A stretch of 64,000 nt of DNA from Shimia abyssi (GCF_003014475.1 NZ_PYGJ01000006.1:62001-126000), one strand, 5' to 3'; counted from the first letter of the stretch, positions 17,457 to 26,538 are shown. Translations and numbers: made by a program. The notes: generated by a model from the sequence alone, not told the origin.

Positions 17457-18421
17457 CCAAACTTTGCCCGATAGGCGCTTTCGACCTCGGGGTTGCAAAA
17501 ATTTTCAGGAAGTTCGCCCGAGATGATCCGGCGAACTTCTTTCACCACTCCTTCGCCCATGCGGCGCATACTTTCTTCGGTAATTCCTGCCATATGGGGT
17601 GTCAAAATCACATTGTTGAGCGACATGAAAGGATGATCGCGCGCCAGTGGCTGTGTGGAAAACACATCCAGTGCAGCTCCACCCAGATGCCCGGACTGCA
17701 AACCGTCAATCAGGGCAGTCTCGTCCACCACCGGCCCACGCGAAACATTTACCAATATGCTTCGTGGTTTCATATTTTGCACGGCGGCAGCATCAATCAA
17801 CCCCCGCGTCTCATCGGTCAACGGGCAAGTTAAAGCCACAACATCAGACACTTGCAACAGTTCGATTATTGATACTGCGGGTACCGAAGGGGGCAGGCGT
17901 GCAGGTGTCCGTGTTGCTGCAACAACGTTCATGGCAAAGCCATGTGTGGCGATCTTCTCGATCTGGCGGCCGATATTGCCAAACCCAATAATACCCAGCG
18001 TCTTGCCGCTTAATTCGCGCCCAGAAACGGAATGTTGCCGGCCGGCCTCCCACCCGTTGCGGTGCAGATCAACTGTCACTTCCGGGTTGCGTCTGAGCAG
18101 CGATAGCGCTGACCAAATGACATGCTCTGCAACCGTCACGGCATTTGCGCCGGGCACATTGGCAACCAATGCACCAACTGCTGTCGCCACCTCAACCGGG
18201 ATCATGTCAAGCCCGGCCCCGTGCCGAACCAAGGCCCGCAGTTGCGGCTCGCGCCGGATGATCGCGGGATCAATTGGCGCGCGCACCACAATGATATCCG
18301 CGCCTTGGCTACCCTGCATAATGTCCGCCGGAGTAGGGGACTTAGCAATGGAATAGTCGCCTAGATCGCGCAGGTCTTGTGTCACGCCGGGATCCAGGGA
18401 ATGCGTCGAAAAAATCCGCAT
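17453..18421 (-). CDS. D-isomer-specific 2-hydroxyacid dehydrogenase
   Basis: 322 aa, full length for the family. The NAD-binding motif GIIGFGNIGRQI lies at about residue 145. The catalytic Arg is in NVSRGPVVDE, the Glu region in DVFSTQPL and the His in LTPHMAG. It reduces or oxidises a 2-oxo/2-hydroxy acid, as in glycerate, phosphoglycerate or sugar-acid pathways. It starts 4 bases after the GntR gene in a leftward operon that also holds an enolase-superfamily gene, so it may act on the 2-keto acid that such a dehydratase makes. The exact substrate is unknown. Confidence 0.85.
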   Translation of the reverse strand: MRIFSTHSLDPGVTQDLRDLGDYSIAKSPTPADIMQGSQGADIIVVRAPIDPAIIRREPQLRALVRHGAGLDMIPVEVATAVGALVANVPGANAVTVAEHVIWSALSLLRRNPEVTVDLHRNGWEAGRQHSVSGRELSGKTLGIIGFGNIGRQIEKIATHGFAMNVVAATRTPARLPPSVPAVSIIELLQVSDVVALTCPLTDETRGLIDAAAVQNMKPRSILVNVSRGPVVDETALIDGLQSGHLGGAALDVFSTQPLARDHPFMSLNNVILTPHMAGITEESMRRMGEGVVKEVRRIISGELPENFCNPEVESAYRAKFG

Positions 18422-18425
18422 CCGC

Positions 18426-19124
18426 TCAGCCCTGTTCCTGCGAGCTCTCCAAAATCTCGCTCCAGTAACTGGCGGCTCCGCGCAAGTGAGAGTTCATCAA
18501 AGCTTTGGACAACCGCGCGTCGCGCGCAACCAACGCATCAAAGATCTGACAGTGATCCATATGAGATTTCTGGCTGCGTTCAACCGTGTTGAAATACAGC
18601 TTCAAGCGTTGTTCGCTCAGCGCGTAAAACGACGTGCAAATCTTGAGAAACACCGAGTTTTGCGTCGCGCGCACGATCTCGAGGTGAAATTCGTGATCTA
18701 GCTCTTCAAGCCCCTCACCGACAGCAATCTTGGCCTCTGAGCGCGACAGGATATCGCGGATCCGCTCAAAGTTTTCATCCGTCGCCCGCTCTGCCGCCAT
18801 TTCTGCGGCTGATGTTTCGTGGATACGGCGCACTTCCACCGCTTCAAAAATCTGCTGCGGCTCCAGTGCGATCCCGGCGCGGGCGTAAAACGCCATGGTT
18901 TCGAGCCCCCAGTTCTCTGGCTGAAGGTAGATCCCCGATTTAGCGCGTCGCTCGATAACCTGCATGGCCTCAAGAATGGCAAGCGCTTCGCGTACCTGCC
19001 CGCGACTTACTGAAAAATGCTCGGCCAACTCACGCTCAGAAGGTGCCTTCCCACCGGATTCCTTGGCCGCTGAAAAAAGGTATACCGCAAGAGCGGGAAG
19101 AAATGTTTTTTCCTGAAGCGTCAT
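18426..19124 (-). CDS. GntR family regulator, FadR (FCD) subfamily
   Basis: 232 aa. The winged helix is clear at about residues 20-65 (APSERELAEHFSVSRGQVREALAILEAM in pieces), followed by an all-helical FCD ligand domain with HEFHLEIVRAT and the expected His/Asp metal positions. The ATG overlaps the stop of the enolase-superfamily gene (ATGA). FCD regulators bind TNGTNNNACNA; four such perfect palindromes occur before the transcription units of this locus, so it is very probably the local repressor, relieved by a pathway intermediate. Confidence 0.88.
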   Translation of the reverse strand: MTLQEKTFLPALAVYLFSAAKESGGKAPSERELAEHFSVSRGQVREALAILEAMQVIERRAKSGIYLQPENWGLETMAFYARAGIALEPQQIFEAVEVRRIHETSAAEMAAERATDENFERIRDILSRSEAKIAVGEGLEELDHEFHLEIVRATQNSVFLKICTSFYALSEQRLKLYFNTVERSQKSHMDHCQIFDALVARDARLSKALMNSHLRGAASYWSEILESSQEQG

Positions 19125-20290
19125 CCCTGAACCGCAAAATCCTTTATGGTCTTGTCACTGATACTCAAACCCAAGCCGGGAGTTTCCGGTATTTGGATCA
19201 TTCCGTCACTTACCGCAACCGTTTCCTCAGCCAGATCATGGATCATTGGATTAGCGCCCAGCGAGTATTCGACGGTGAAGCTGGCCGGGCTGGCCGCGCA
19301 AATATGCAAGCCTGCAAAAAAGCACGGCGCGCCCGCCCATAAGTGCGGCGCAAACCCAAGGTTGAATGTGCTTGCAAGTGTGCCAATGCGCATACATTCC
19401 GTGATGCCACCGGCATAGCCCGGATCGGGCTGGAATATGTCTACCGCGCGCAGTGTTGCTAGATCCCGGAAATCAAACCGGGTTGCCTCGGATTCACCTG
19501 CGGCAATTGGGATCCGGGTCGAAGCCCTGAGCTCGGCCATACCCTGTTTGTCGTCACCGCTAATAGGTTCCTCGAACCACGCCAGATCACAATCGCGCAC
19601 CATTTCGGCAAAACGCCGCGCTGTGCCAACCGAGAATGTCCCATGTGCGTCGACCATTAGCTCAACATCAGGTCCAATTGCGCGTCGTGCCGCCTTAACC
19701 CGTTCCGCAGAGGCGTGCGGATTGGCATCCATCGCACCGACACGCATTTTGACGGCGCGAAACCCGCCTTTGTCGATGTAAGAGGTCAACTGTTCGCCAA
19801 TATGCTCAGCACTTTCCCAACCACCAGAAGCATAGGCAGGCAGGCGGTCGGCCTTGCGTCCGCCCAACAGCTTCCAGACCGGTGCGCCTTGCGATTTTCC
19901 AAGGATATCCCAAAGCGCGATATCGATCGCGCTGATTGCCGCAACGCTCAAACCGCGACGCGCCAGATCGGGCATCGAATGCCCGTGCGCCTTTGCCTTA
20001 TCCGCGCGCACGCCATTGTAAAGATCTTCCCAGATAAATGTCACATCTGCCGGATCACGACCTATGATTTTCGGCCCAAACTCGGTATTGATCATATGGA
20101 CAAGCGTGCCGTAAAACCCGGCGCTTCCGGCGGCGTTTTTGCCTTCTCCCCAGCCGATCAACCCGTCATCGGTTTCGATCCGAACAATGGCGGCGTCAAA
20201 GGTGGTTAAGCGACCAAAGTCGCTCACATGTTGGCGCAGGGTTTCAATCGGAAACTGGATCCACCAGGCCTGAACAGATTTGACACGCAT
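19121..20290 (-). CDS. Mandelate racemase/muconate lactonizing (enolase superfamily) enzyme
   Basis: 389 aa. The N-terminal capping domain is followed by a TIM barrel. Metal ligands are visible as Asp in MVDAHGTF, Glu in WFEEPI and Glu in AAGESEATR. The K-x-R of VKMRVG and the His of FAPHLW fit acid/base residues of the mandelate racemase subgroup. Such enzymes are usually sugar-acid dehydratases or racemases. First of three overlapping or closely spaced leftward genes (enzyme, GntR, 2-hydroxyacid dehydrogenase) behind an isomerase gene. The substrate is probably an aldonic or uronic acid, but this is inference. Confidence 0.85.
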   Translation of the reverse strand: MRVKSVQAWWIQFPIETLRQHVSDFGRLTTFDAAIVRIETDDGLIGWGEGKNAAGSAGFYGTLVHMINTEFGPKIIGRDPADVTFIWEDLYNGVRADKAKAHGHSMPDLARRGLSVAAISAIDIALWDILGKSQGAPVWKLLGGRKADRLPAYASGGWESAEHIGEQLTSYIDKGGFRAVKMRVGAMDANPHASAERVKAARRAIGPDVELMVDAHGTFSVGTARRFAEMVRDCDLAWFEEPISGDDKQGMAELRASTRIPIAAGESEATRFDFRDLATLRAVDIFQPDPGYAGGITECMRIGTLASTFNLGFAPHLWAGAPCFFAGLHICAASPASFTVEYSLGANPMIHDLAEETVAVSDGMIQIPETPGLGLSISDKTIKDFAVQG

Positions 20291-20355
20291 ATTTTTCCTT
20301 TCGCCCCAGCGCTTTGGGAGAGAAAGCGCCGGGGGTCTTATCCGCTGAAAGAGCG

Positions 20356-21243
20356 TTACTTCATCAACGGCAAAAGCGTTTCTGCGGTGATCCGCATCTG
20401 ATCGGCATAGAATTTCTCTGAGAGCACGCTCGATCCGTGGTCTTCAATGAACTTGAGCTGTTCAGGCGAAATATCGACCGGATCGGTTTCGACCATATCG
20501 GGGTAGGGGGCCGCCGGGGTTCTGTCGACAGGCGCCACAAACTCGTTGGTCAATGCGCCGTCATATCCGACCTCTTTCAACGTTGCGACAATTTTGGGCC
20601 AATCCAGCGAGCCAAGACCAGCGGCGAACCGGTTATTGTCGGCAACGTGGAAATCAAACAGGCGATCTCCGGCCAGACGGATCGCATCATACATGTCTTC
20701 CTCTTCGATATTTAGATGGAAGGCATCCAGACACACGCCGCAATGCGGTGACACGGCATCTGCAAGGGCGAGCGCCTGCGCGCACCGATTGAAGAAATAG
20801 GTTTCAAACCGGTTCAAGGGTTCAATGGCGATTTTGACACCCTTGGCCCAGCCATGATCGAAGCATTCTTTGGTTGCCTCAACCATCCAGGCCCATTCTT
20901 CTTCGGGTGTGCCATCTGGTACCACCTTGCCGACAGTGGCGGGCACCAGCGTGATGATCTCTCCATCAAGATCAGACACCATGGTGATTACGTCCTTAAC
21001 GTACTGGATCGACGCGGCGCGCTGGCCTTCGTCTCGCGCGGCCAGATTGCGCTCCTCCAGCATCAGCGTCACCGCCCCCCAACACCGCATCCCTGTGTCC
21101 TTGAGCAACGCCCGTGTGTCGCCCACATCATACTGCTCGGGCTCGCCCGAAATCTCGATGCTTTCGTATCCATATTGCTTGATCCGGCGCACGGTTGTTT
21201 CCAACGGCTCTGCCCGCATCCAGTTGTGTGTTGAAAGATGCAT
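20356..21243 (-). CDS. Sugar phosphate isomerase/epimerase-like TIM-barrel protein (a)
   Basis: 295 aa, xylose-isomerase-like (AP endonuclease 2) barrel, closest in pattern to D-tagatose/psicose 3-epimerases. Metal-site residues can be followed as Glu in IEPLNRFE, Asp/His in LDAFHLNIEE, His in FDFHVADNNR and Glu in TNEFVAP. ATG 21243 (MHLSTHNWM) has GAGGAGG 5-6 bases upstream. It is the first gene of the leftward arm of the regulon, divergent from isomerase (b); operator site 3 is 67 bases before its start. Confidence 0.82.
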   Translation of the reverse strand: MHLSTHNWMRAEPLETTVRRIKQYGYESIEISGEPEQYDVGDTRALLKDTGMRCWGAVTLMLEERNLAARDEGQRAASIQYVKDVITMVSDLDGEIITLVPATVGKVVPDGTPEEEWAWMVEATKECFDHGWAKGVKIAIEPLNRFETYFFNRCAQALALADAVSPHCGVCLDAFHLNIEEEDMYDAIRLAGDRLFDFHVADNNRFAAGLGSLDWPKIVATLKEVGYDGALTNEFVAPVDRTPAAPYPDMVETDPVDISPEQLKFIEDHGSSVLSEKFYADQMRITAETLLPLMK

Positions 21244-21310
21244 GTGCCCCTCCTCGGCAAACAAGCTGGCGTAACCCGATCCATTTCAGCGCTCGAATCC
21301 ACCGGCAAAC

Positions 21311-21321
21311 TGGTTAGACCA
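21311..21321. promoter_or_regulatory. FadR/GntR-type operator (site 3)
   Basis: TGGTTAGACCA, with flanking C and G extending the arms to 6 bases (21310-21322), is the longest of the four palindromes. It lies in the 290-base divergent region between isomerases (a) and (b), nearer to the leftward gene. Confidence 0.65.
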
Positions 21322-21480
21322 GATTGACGATAAGTTCCTATCGGGTCAAGCCCCGATGCAAAAAACGCCAAAACACCAAGTAATCTTACAGTTATGCAGC
21401 AAAATTCGAGGTGTTTCACCGTTGACGCGGGTAGCATGGATAGGTTTTTCGTGACATAAAGACGAACGCAGGATACTAAT

Positions 21481-21491
21481 TGGTAATACCA
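21481..21491. promoter_or_regulatory. FadR/GntR-type operator (site 4)
   Basis: TGGTAATACCA, a perfect palindrome 42 bases before the TTG start of isomerase (b). Sites 3 and 4 each serve one side of the divergent promoter region. Apart from them this 290-base gap shows no gene. Confidence 0.65.
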
Positions 21492-21533
21492 GATTGCGTA
21501 TTTTGCGAGATATGCATTTTAGGAGGGGATCCG

Positions 21534-22400
21534 TTGAAAATCGGAATGTGCATGTTCCTGTGGGCGACAAAAATCGATCCAACATTCGAGGCGTTGCTGC
21601 GCGACATACGCGATACGGGATTTGACGGGGTCGAAATTCCAGTGTTTGAAGGCGTGGAAAACGACTACAAAGATCTTGCGAATTTACTAGATGATATCGG
21701 TCTTGAGCGCACCGCCGTTACCGCGATTGGGGATCCGGCAATGAACTTGATTTCGCCCCAAAGGAGCGAGCGACAAGCAGGTGTCGATTACATGAAATGG
21801 GCGCTCGACAACACCGCAGCTCTTGGCGCGACCCAGGTCAGCGGGCCACTTCATTCCACTCTTGGGCATTTCACGGGAACCGGCCCGACGGCAACGGAAT
21901 TTGCGTATTCGATCGAATGTCAGCGCGAGATTGGCGATCATGCCGCATCTTTGGGGATCACCGTTGGGCTTGAGGCGCTGAACCGGTTTGAATGCTATCT
22001 GGTGAACACAATGGATGCACTTTGTGCCCATCTGGATGAGATAAATCACCCAAGAATTTGCGCCATGTATGACACGTTTCACGCCAATATCGAGGAAGCC
22101 GATCCTATTGGTGCGCTTGTTCGCAATGCGGTTCATGTCTCTCACATTCATATTTCAGAAAACGACCGAGGCGTGCCGGGGCGCGGCAATATTCCATGGG
22201 ATGAAACCTTCGCGGCCATACGCGACATCGGATATGATGGCTGGCTGACAATCGAGAGCTTTGGCCGTGGGCTACCAGATTTGGCCGCCGCGACCAAAGT
22301 CTGGCGCGATTTCGCCGAAAGCCCCGAAGACGTTTACCGCGAGGGGTTTCGCCATATCCGCACTTCTTTGGATGCGGTAGGACTGAAACAAAACACATAA
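21534..22400 (+). CDS. Sugar phosphate isomerase/epimerase-like TIM-barrel protein (b)
   Basis: 288 aa, same fold as protein (a) and resembling D-psicose/tagatose 3-epimerase: GLEALNRFECY, MYDTFHANIEE, HIHISENDRGVPGRG and LTIESFG carry the expected metal and substrate residues. The start is TTG 21534, which gives MKIGMCMFLW and has AGGAGG 7 bases upstream; ATG 21480 further up lies before that site and overlaps operator 4. It leads the rightward arm of four genes. The true sugar is unknown. Confidence 0.82.
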   Translation: MKIGMCMFLWATKIDPTFEALLRDIRDTGFDGVEIPVFEGVENDYKDLANLLDDIGLERTAVTAIGDPAMNLISPQRSERQAGVDYMKWALDNTAALGATQVSGPLHSTLGHFTGTGPTATEFAYSIECQREIGDHAASLGITVGLEALNRFECYLVNTMDALCAHLDEINHPRICAMYDTFHANIEEADPIGALVRNAVHVSHIHISENDRGVPGRGNIPWDETFAAIRDIGYDGWLTIESFGRGLPDLAAATKVWRDFAESPEDVYREGFRHIRTSLDAVGLKQNT

Positions 22401-22413
22401 CTGGGAGATAAAG

Positions 22414-23469
22414 ATGAAAACGATCAAGGGTCCGGCGCTGTTTCTAGCGCAGTTTGCGGGGGACGAAGCGCCATTTAACTCATGGGACAGCATTACAAAA
22501 TGGGCGGCTGAGTGCGGTTACAAGGGGGTGCAGATCCCAAGCTGGGACGGGCGGATATTTGATTTGGAAAAGGCGGCCAGTTCTACCACCTATTGCGACG
22601 AAATCACCGGCGTCGCCCGAGAGAATGGCGTTGAGATCACCGAATTGTCGACCCACCTGCAAGGCCAGCTGGTCGCGGTACACCCGGCCTATGACGAGGC
22701 GTTTGACGGCTTTGCTGCCGAAGAGGTGCGCGGCAACCCAACGGCCCGTCAGGCGTGGGCAGTTGAGCAAGTCAAACTGGCACTAAGTGCCTCCAAAAAC
22801 CTTGGCATCACAGAACATGCAACCTTTTCCGGTGCGCTGGCCTGGCCCTTTATCTACCCTTGGCCACAGCGGCCCGCCGGACTGATCGAAACCGCCTTTG
22901 ACGAGTTGGCCAGCCGTTGGAAGCCAATCCTTGATCACGCCGAGGATATGGGTGTCGATGTATGCTATGAAATCCATCCAGGCGAAGACCTGCATGACGG
23001 TGTAACGTTTGAGATGTTCCTTGATCGTCTGGACGGTCATGCCCGTTGCAACATGCTCTACGATCCCAGCCACTATGTGCTGCAATGCCTTGATTATCTT
23101 GATAATATCGACATCTACAAAGACCGCATCAAAATGTTCCACGTCAAAGATGCAGAATTCAATCCAACCGGGCGGCAGGGCGTTTATTCGGGCTACCAAT
23201 CATGGGTCGATCGGGCAGGGCGGTTCCGCTCGTTAGGCGATGGACAGGTCGATTTTGCCGCCGTCTTTTCGAAAATGGCCGCCAATGATTTTGATGGCTG
23301 GGCCGTGGTCGAATGGGAATGCTGTCTGAAACACCCAGAGGACGGGGCCAGAGAAGGTGCGCAGTTTGTCAACGATCACATTATTCGTGTCACCGAACGC
23401 GCGTTTGATGATTTTGCCGGCGGCGGCACCGACGAAGCAGCCAATCGCCGGATGCTTGGGATCAGCTGA
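22414..23469 (+). CDS. Sugar phosphate isomerase/epimerase-like TIM-barrel protein (c)
   Basis: 351 aa, a longer member of the same superfamily, of the type often paired with Gfo/Idh/MocA oxidoreductases. Motifs: GVQIPSWDGRIFDLE, VCYEIHPGEDLHDG, YDPSHYVLQCLDYLD, MFHVKDAEF and VVEWECC. It is not a close relative of (a) and (b). It sits 13 bases after (b) and 52 bases before the Gfo/Idh gene, with GGGAG at its start. It may process a 3-keto sugar made by that enzyme. Confidence 0.82.
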   Translation: MKTIKGPALFLAQFAGDEAPFNSWDSITKWAAECGYKGVQIPSWDGRIFDLEKAASSTTYCDEITGVARENGVEITELSTHLQGQLVAVHPAYDEAFDGFAAEEVRGNPTARQAWAVEQVKLALSASKNLGITEHATFSGALAWPFIYPWPQRPAGLIETAFDELASRWKPILDHAEDMGVDVCYEIHPGEDLHDGVTFEMFLDRLDGHARCNMLYDPSHYVLQCLDYLDNIDIYKDRIKMFHVKDAEFNPTGRQGVYSGYQSWVDRAGRFRSLGDGQVDFAAVFSKMAANDFDGWAVVEWECCLKHPEDGAREGAQFVNDHIIRVTERAFDDFAGGGTDEAANRRMLGIS

Positions 23470-23521
23470 CTTAAGCTAGTATGAAGAAAACGGGGGGCGG
23501 CCCCCTACGGAGGAGAACGAC

Positions 23522-24643
23522 ATGGCACCAATCAGATTGGGCATGGTGGGCGGCGGCAATGACGCCTTTATCGGCGCGGTGCACCGCATCGCCGCACGCA
23601 TTGATGGAGAATATCAACTGGTCGCTGGGGCCCTGTCATCCACGCCCGAAAAGGCCCAAGCCTCGGGCGTGGCGTTGGGGCTGGCCGCTGACCGGACATA
23701 TGATGACTTTAAGGCCATGGCGATCCGCGAGGCGCGCCTTAAGGATGGGATCGAGGCCGTTTCGATTGTCACGCCAAACCACGTTCATTTTGCCGCCGCG
23801 CGCGAGTTCCTCAAGCGCGGCATTCATGTGATCTGCGACAAACCCCTAACGTCAACGCTGGCAGACGCGCGCAAGTTTGCAGCCGCCGTGGAAAAGTCCG
23901 ATGCCAAGTTCATTCTGACCCACAACTACACTGGCTACCCTCTTGTGCGCCAAGCGCGCGAGATGGTGGCAGCGGGTGATCTGGGTGAACTACGCGTTGT
24001 GCAGGTCGAATACCCTCAGGATTGGCTGACCGAAGCCGCAGATGACGACAACAAACAGGCTGCTTGGCGCACAGACCCGACACGTTCGGGGGCGGGTGGT
24101 TCAACCGGGGATATCGGCACGCACGCGTTTAACCTTGCCTGTTTCATCACCCAACTGACCCCGGACAGTCTGGCAGCTGACATTCAGTCCTTTGTGTCTG
24201 GCCGCGCCCTTGATGATAATGCCCATGTCATGCTGCGCTTTGAGGGCGGCGCGCGCGGAATGCTGTGGTGCAGTCAGGTTGCACCAGGCAATGAAAACGG
24301 TTTGCGGATCAGGGTCTATGGCAGCAAGGGCGGCTTGGAATGGGCTCAGGAAAATCCAAACGTCATGGCCTTTACCCCGTTTGGCGAGCCGACCCGGTTG
24401 CTCACGCGCGGTGGGGCTGGCATGTCCAATAGTGTGGCGCACCTGACCCGCACCCCCGGTGGTCATCCCGAAGGCTATCTTGAGGGATTTGCCAACATTT
24501 ACTCTGACGCCGCCGCGCTGATCCGTGGCACAGCCGACGGCAAGGACCTGCCCGGTATCACCGAAGGGCTTCAGGGTATGCATTTTGTCAACGCATGTGT
24601 CACGTCATCCGCGCGAAACGGCGCGTGGGTCAAACTGGGCTGA
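23522..24643 (+). CDS. Gfo/Idh/MocA family oxidoreductase
   Basis: 373 aa. The N-terminal Rossmann fold begins LGMVGGGNDAFIG, with the nicotinamide loop VTPNHVH and CDKPLT (the usual EKP lysine, here DKP). The C-terminal sheet domain carries GGSTGDIGTHAFNLACF, the catalytic H/D region. Such enzymes oxidise a sugar hydroxyl with NAD(P). GGAGAA lies before the ATG. The stop overlaps the start of the SDR gene (TGATG), so the two are translated together. Confidence 0.87.
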   Translation: MAPIRLGMVGGGNDAFIGAVHRIAARIDGEYQLVAGALSSTPEKAQASGVALGLAADRTYDDFKAMAIREARLKDGIEAVSIVTPNHVHFAAAREFLKRGIHVICDKPLTSTLADARKFAAAVEKSDAKFILTHNYTGYPLVRQAREMVAAGDLGELRVVQVEYPQDWLTEAADDDNKQAAWRTDPTRSGAGGSTGDIGTHAFNLACFITQLTPDSLAADIQSFVSGRALDDNAHVMLRFEGGARGMLWCSQVAPGNENGLRIRVYGSKGGLEWAQENPNVMAFTPFGEPTRLLTRGGAGMSNSVAHLTRTPGGHPEGYLEGFANIYSDAAALIRGTADGKDLPGITEGLQGMHFVNACVTSSARNGAWVKLG

Positions 24644-25443
24644 TGCAGGATTGGGGGGGCACAAGCCGCCCAGAACCTGTGGCGGTTTTGCCAGATCTGG
24701 CCGGGAAATCGGTGTTTATCACCGGCGGTGGCTCAGGCATCGGCGCCGCATTGAGCGAGGGGTTCTTGCGACAAGGCGCCAAGGTCGCGTTTGTTCAGCG
24801 AACAGACGCGACGCCCTTTGTCGAAGAAATGGCCACCAAGCACGGCGAGCGTCCGCTCTTTATTCCCTGCGATATCACCGACACTGATGGTTTGCGCGAC
24901 GCGATCGGGCAAGCGTCAGCGGCGCATGGAGAGATCGAGGTGCTGGTCAACAACGCCGCAAATGATAGCCGCCATGCCACCGAGGACGTGGACGAAGCAT
25001 TCTGGAAATGGTCGAGTGACATCAATCTGAAGTCATATTTCTTTGCCTGTCAGGCAGTTATGCCTGCAATGCGCGCCGCTCGCGGTGGCGCGATCATAAA
25101 TTTTTCGTCGGTGGCCTATATGATGGGACTGGGTGGATTTCCAATCTACACCGCATCAAACGCCGCAATCACCTCTCTCTCGCGCGGGTTTGCCCGAGAG
25201 CTGGGGACGCATGGAATTCGGGTAAACACCGTCGCGCCTGGCATGGTTATAACCCCGCGCCAACAAGAACTCTGGCTCACACCCGAAAGCGTGCAGGAAC
25301 ACCTTAAACAACAATGCATTCCCACCGCGCTGGTCCCGGAGGATATTGTTGGCAGCGTGCTGTTCCTTGCCTCTGATATGAGCCGCATGATCACCGGTCA
25401 GGTCATTATCGTCGACGGCGGCGTCGCGTTTTCAAATGCCTGA
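24643..25443 (+). CDS. SDR family oxidoreductase with Lys-to-Asn change in the active site
   Basis: 266 aa from ATG 24643, which shares a base with the preceding stop. Cofactor motif TGGGSGIG (27-34), NNAA at about 103-106 and catalytic Ser156 and Tyr169 are present, but the expected lysine of Y-x-x-x-K is Asn173 (codon AAC at 25159-25161, in YTASNAA). The rest, including the PGMVITPRQ loop, is normal, so the protein is otherwise intact. It resembles L-fucose/sugar-lactone dehydrogenases of sugar-acid loci. Activity may be lowered or changed. Last gene of the rightward arm. Confidence 0.83.
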   Translation: MQDWGGTSRPEPVAVLPDLAGKSVFITGGGSGIGAALSEGFLRQGAKVAFVQRTDATPFVEEMATKHGERPLFIPCDITDTDGLRDAIGQASAAHGEIEVLVNNAANDSRHATEDVDEAFWKWSSDINLKSYFFACQAVMPAMRAARGGAIINFSSVAYMMGLGGFPIYTASNAAITSLSRGFARELGTHGIRVNTVAPGMVITPRQQELWLTPESVQEHLKQQCIPTALVPEDIVGSVLFLASDMSRMITGQVIIVDGGVAFSNA

Positions 25444-25633
25444 AACGAGCGAAAACAGTCTCAGCCACAAAAAGCTGTGAAGCCCTGCGGTAAGAACGTT
25501 CAATTACGTGACTTAAACGCGCAGATGCATTGCTTTTTCAAAAAAGGAAGTTGCGTTACGTCCGAAAAACAGTCTGCGAAATTGTGGCAGTCCGGGTCGC
25601 CAAAGCCAGGTTAACTGGCGATCCAATCCGAGA

Positions 25634-26506
25634 TCAGCTCTGCTTCCGCAACCATTCTCCGACGATGGAAACCAAAAACGGATTGCGGGGCTCCCGAGGC
25701 GAGACAACATAAAACCCTTCGTTCGTTTCCAGAGAAAACGAAAATGGTTGGCACAACCGGTTTTCGCGCAAATCGTCGTCTACCAGCGCCGGATTGGTCA
25801 GCGCTACGCCTTGCCGCGCAATTGCCGCATCAATGGCCAACGACGTTTGGCTGAAGTTCATGGTTTTGATATCCGGCATCCGGGCATCGCCAAGAGCGGC
25901 CTCAAGAAACACAGGCCATTGGCCATGTGCGTCTTCCAACAGAATATGATGGCGCAAATCCTCTGGCGACCGGATCGGGTAGGGGCCCACCAGCAAATCG
26001 GGATGACAAACAACGATGATCCGGGTGTCGAATAACGCATCAGCAACAAGACCCGGCCCAAAAGGCGGCTTACCTTGCCGAATAGCAATGTCGATCCCGT
26101 CGTTCTGAAAGTTTGCCAAGGCGTTCGAGGCATCCAGCCGGATCCGTATATCTGGAAATTCAGCAGCGAAATCACCCAGGCGCGGCACCAGCCATCTTGT
26201 TGCAAACGATGGTGTTGCGCTTATCGTGACGACAGCATCTCTTGGCGCAAGGTTTTCGGTGGCCTCGGCTATCATGTCAAAGGCTCGGCGCAGTGGTGGC
26301 AGATAGCGCCGCCCTTCGTTGGTCAGAGACAGCCCTCGTGGCATCCTCTCGAATAGCTTGATTTTCAACATTTTTTCAAGGGATCGGACGTGTTGTGCGA
26401 CGGCTCCTTGAGTGACCCCCAATTCTTCTGCTGCCAAACGAAAATTTAGATGCCGACCAGACGCCTCAAAGGCCTTCAATGAATTGAGAGGGGGTATGTC
26501 ACGCAT
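25634..26506 (-). CDS. LysR family transcriptional regulator (GcvA-like)
   Basis: 290 aa. It starts with the GcvA-type signature PPLNSLKAFEASGRHLNFRLAAEELGV, then QGAVAQHVRSLEKML and LFERMPRGLSLTNEGR. The effector domain is complete (SATPSFATRWLVPRL). Divergent from the SDR gene at 26630 with a dyad between them, so it probably controls that gene. The 190 bases between its stop and the preceding SDR gene hold nothing I can name. Confidence 0.87.
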   Translation of the reverse strand: MRDIPPLNSLKAFEASGRHLNFRLAAEELGVTQGAVAQHVRSLEKMLKIKLFERMPRGLSLTNEGRRYLPPLRRAFDMIAEATENLAPRDAVVTISATPSFATRWLVPRLGDFAAEFPDIRIRLDASNALANFQNDGIDIAIRQGKPPFGPGLVADALFDTRIIVVCHPDLLVGPYPIRSPEDLRHHILLEDAHGQWPVFLEAALGDARMPDIKTMNFSQTSLAIDAAIARQGVALTNPALVDDDLRENRLCQPFSFSLETNEGFYVVSPREPRNPFLVSIVGEWLRKQS

Positions 26507-26523
26507 GAAATCTCCTTTTAGAC

Positions 26524-26538
26524 TGTAGGAATTCTACA
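26524..26538. promoter_or_regulatory. Dyad in LysR/SDR divergent promoter
   Basis: TGTAG and CTACA flank GAATT as a perfect 5-base inverted repeat, 18 bases before the LysR start codon. It is the only clear dyad in this 123-base gap and is the likely LysR site. Confidence 0.4.
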
